This document shows positions 63,853 to 64,000 of a DNA stretch of 64,000 nucleotides, piece after piece. The DNA lies in assembly GCF_013426205.1 (NCBI RefSeq), contig NC_089427.1, forward strand, positions 4,030,001-4,094,000, read 5' to 3'. This DNA is from Metarhizium brunneum. Its lineage: Eukaryota; Ascomycota; Sordariomycetes; Hypocreales; Clavicipitaceae. The position numbers were made by a program, and so were the translations under genes. Within the stretch, counting starts at the first letter, position 1. The number at the start of each line of letters is the position of its first letter. A model generated the notes under the pieces. The model was given only the letters and a program-made list of their open reading frames with translations. It ran no database searches and had not been told where the DNA came from.

Positions 63853-64000
63853 ATGGCTCAAGTGCCCGGTACTCCGTACACAGGCCGGTTCTCAGCACGC
63901 CCTGTTTGTACATGGGCCGTGGCTCAAAGTCTTGTTTGGTACATAGAGTGACGAATTTGGACAAGGGGTAGTAAAGTACATTATTCAGGGGGCACGTGTA

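Overview
The window looks like nuclear DNA of a filamentous ascomycete, most likely Sordariomycetes and probably Hypocreales (an inference from gene content and style, not a measured placement). Genes are widely spaced, coding third positions are rich in G and C, introns are short (about 50-120 nt, GT-AG plus two apparent GC-AG) with CTNAC-type branch sites. I find no rRNA, tRNA or CRISPR.

Layout. 0-9 kb: a nitronate monooxygenase, then an AT-rich, gene-poor stretch holding decayed LTR-retrotransposon pieces (1444-1638, 5131-5224, 7051-7295) around one intact secreted FAD-linked (BBE-like) oxidase gene. 8-16 kb: a GT8 glycosyltransferase, a CFEM/GPI-type surface protein, an Och1-like GT32 glycosyltransferase, and, divergent from it, an acyltransferase-3 membrane enzyme. 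18-30 kb: a SAM methyltransferase convergent with an arrestin-like protein, a possible small membrane protein, a four-exon zinc alcohol dehydrogenase, a Zn2Cys6 transcription factor and a membrane di-iron fatty-acid hydroxylase/sterol desaturase-like enzyme. 30-35 kb is nearly empty. 35-41 kb: a cytosolic catalase-peroxidase (KatG), a small secreted cysteine-rich protein and an orphan ORF. 41-48 kb: a calcineurin-like phosphoesterase, a four-exon GT32 gene, a small inverted-repeat element (45762-45999) and a third GT32 gene of the MIPC-synthase type. 48-52 kb is gene-poor. 52-64 kb: the GPI-anchor enzyme PIG-L, an S58/DmpA-type peptidase with two apparent frameshifts, a multi-pass membrane protein, an intracellular-looking GH16 glucanase, a DUF4419 protein with one apparent frameshift and a secreted cysteine-containing protein.

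Theme. Several genes act on surface glycoconjugates or the secretory pathway (GT8, three GT32, acyltransferase-3, PIG-L, CFEM/GPI protein, GH16). They are scattered among unrelated genes and do not form a tight cluster, so a joint system is only a hypothesis. The most checkable unusual features are the LTR pieces and inverted repeats bracketing the oxidase gene, two GC-AG introns, three single-base frameshifts in two genes within 7 kb, and the short-TIR element. Spliced models were built by hand from splice signals, phase and family motifs.
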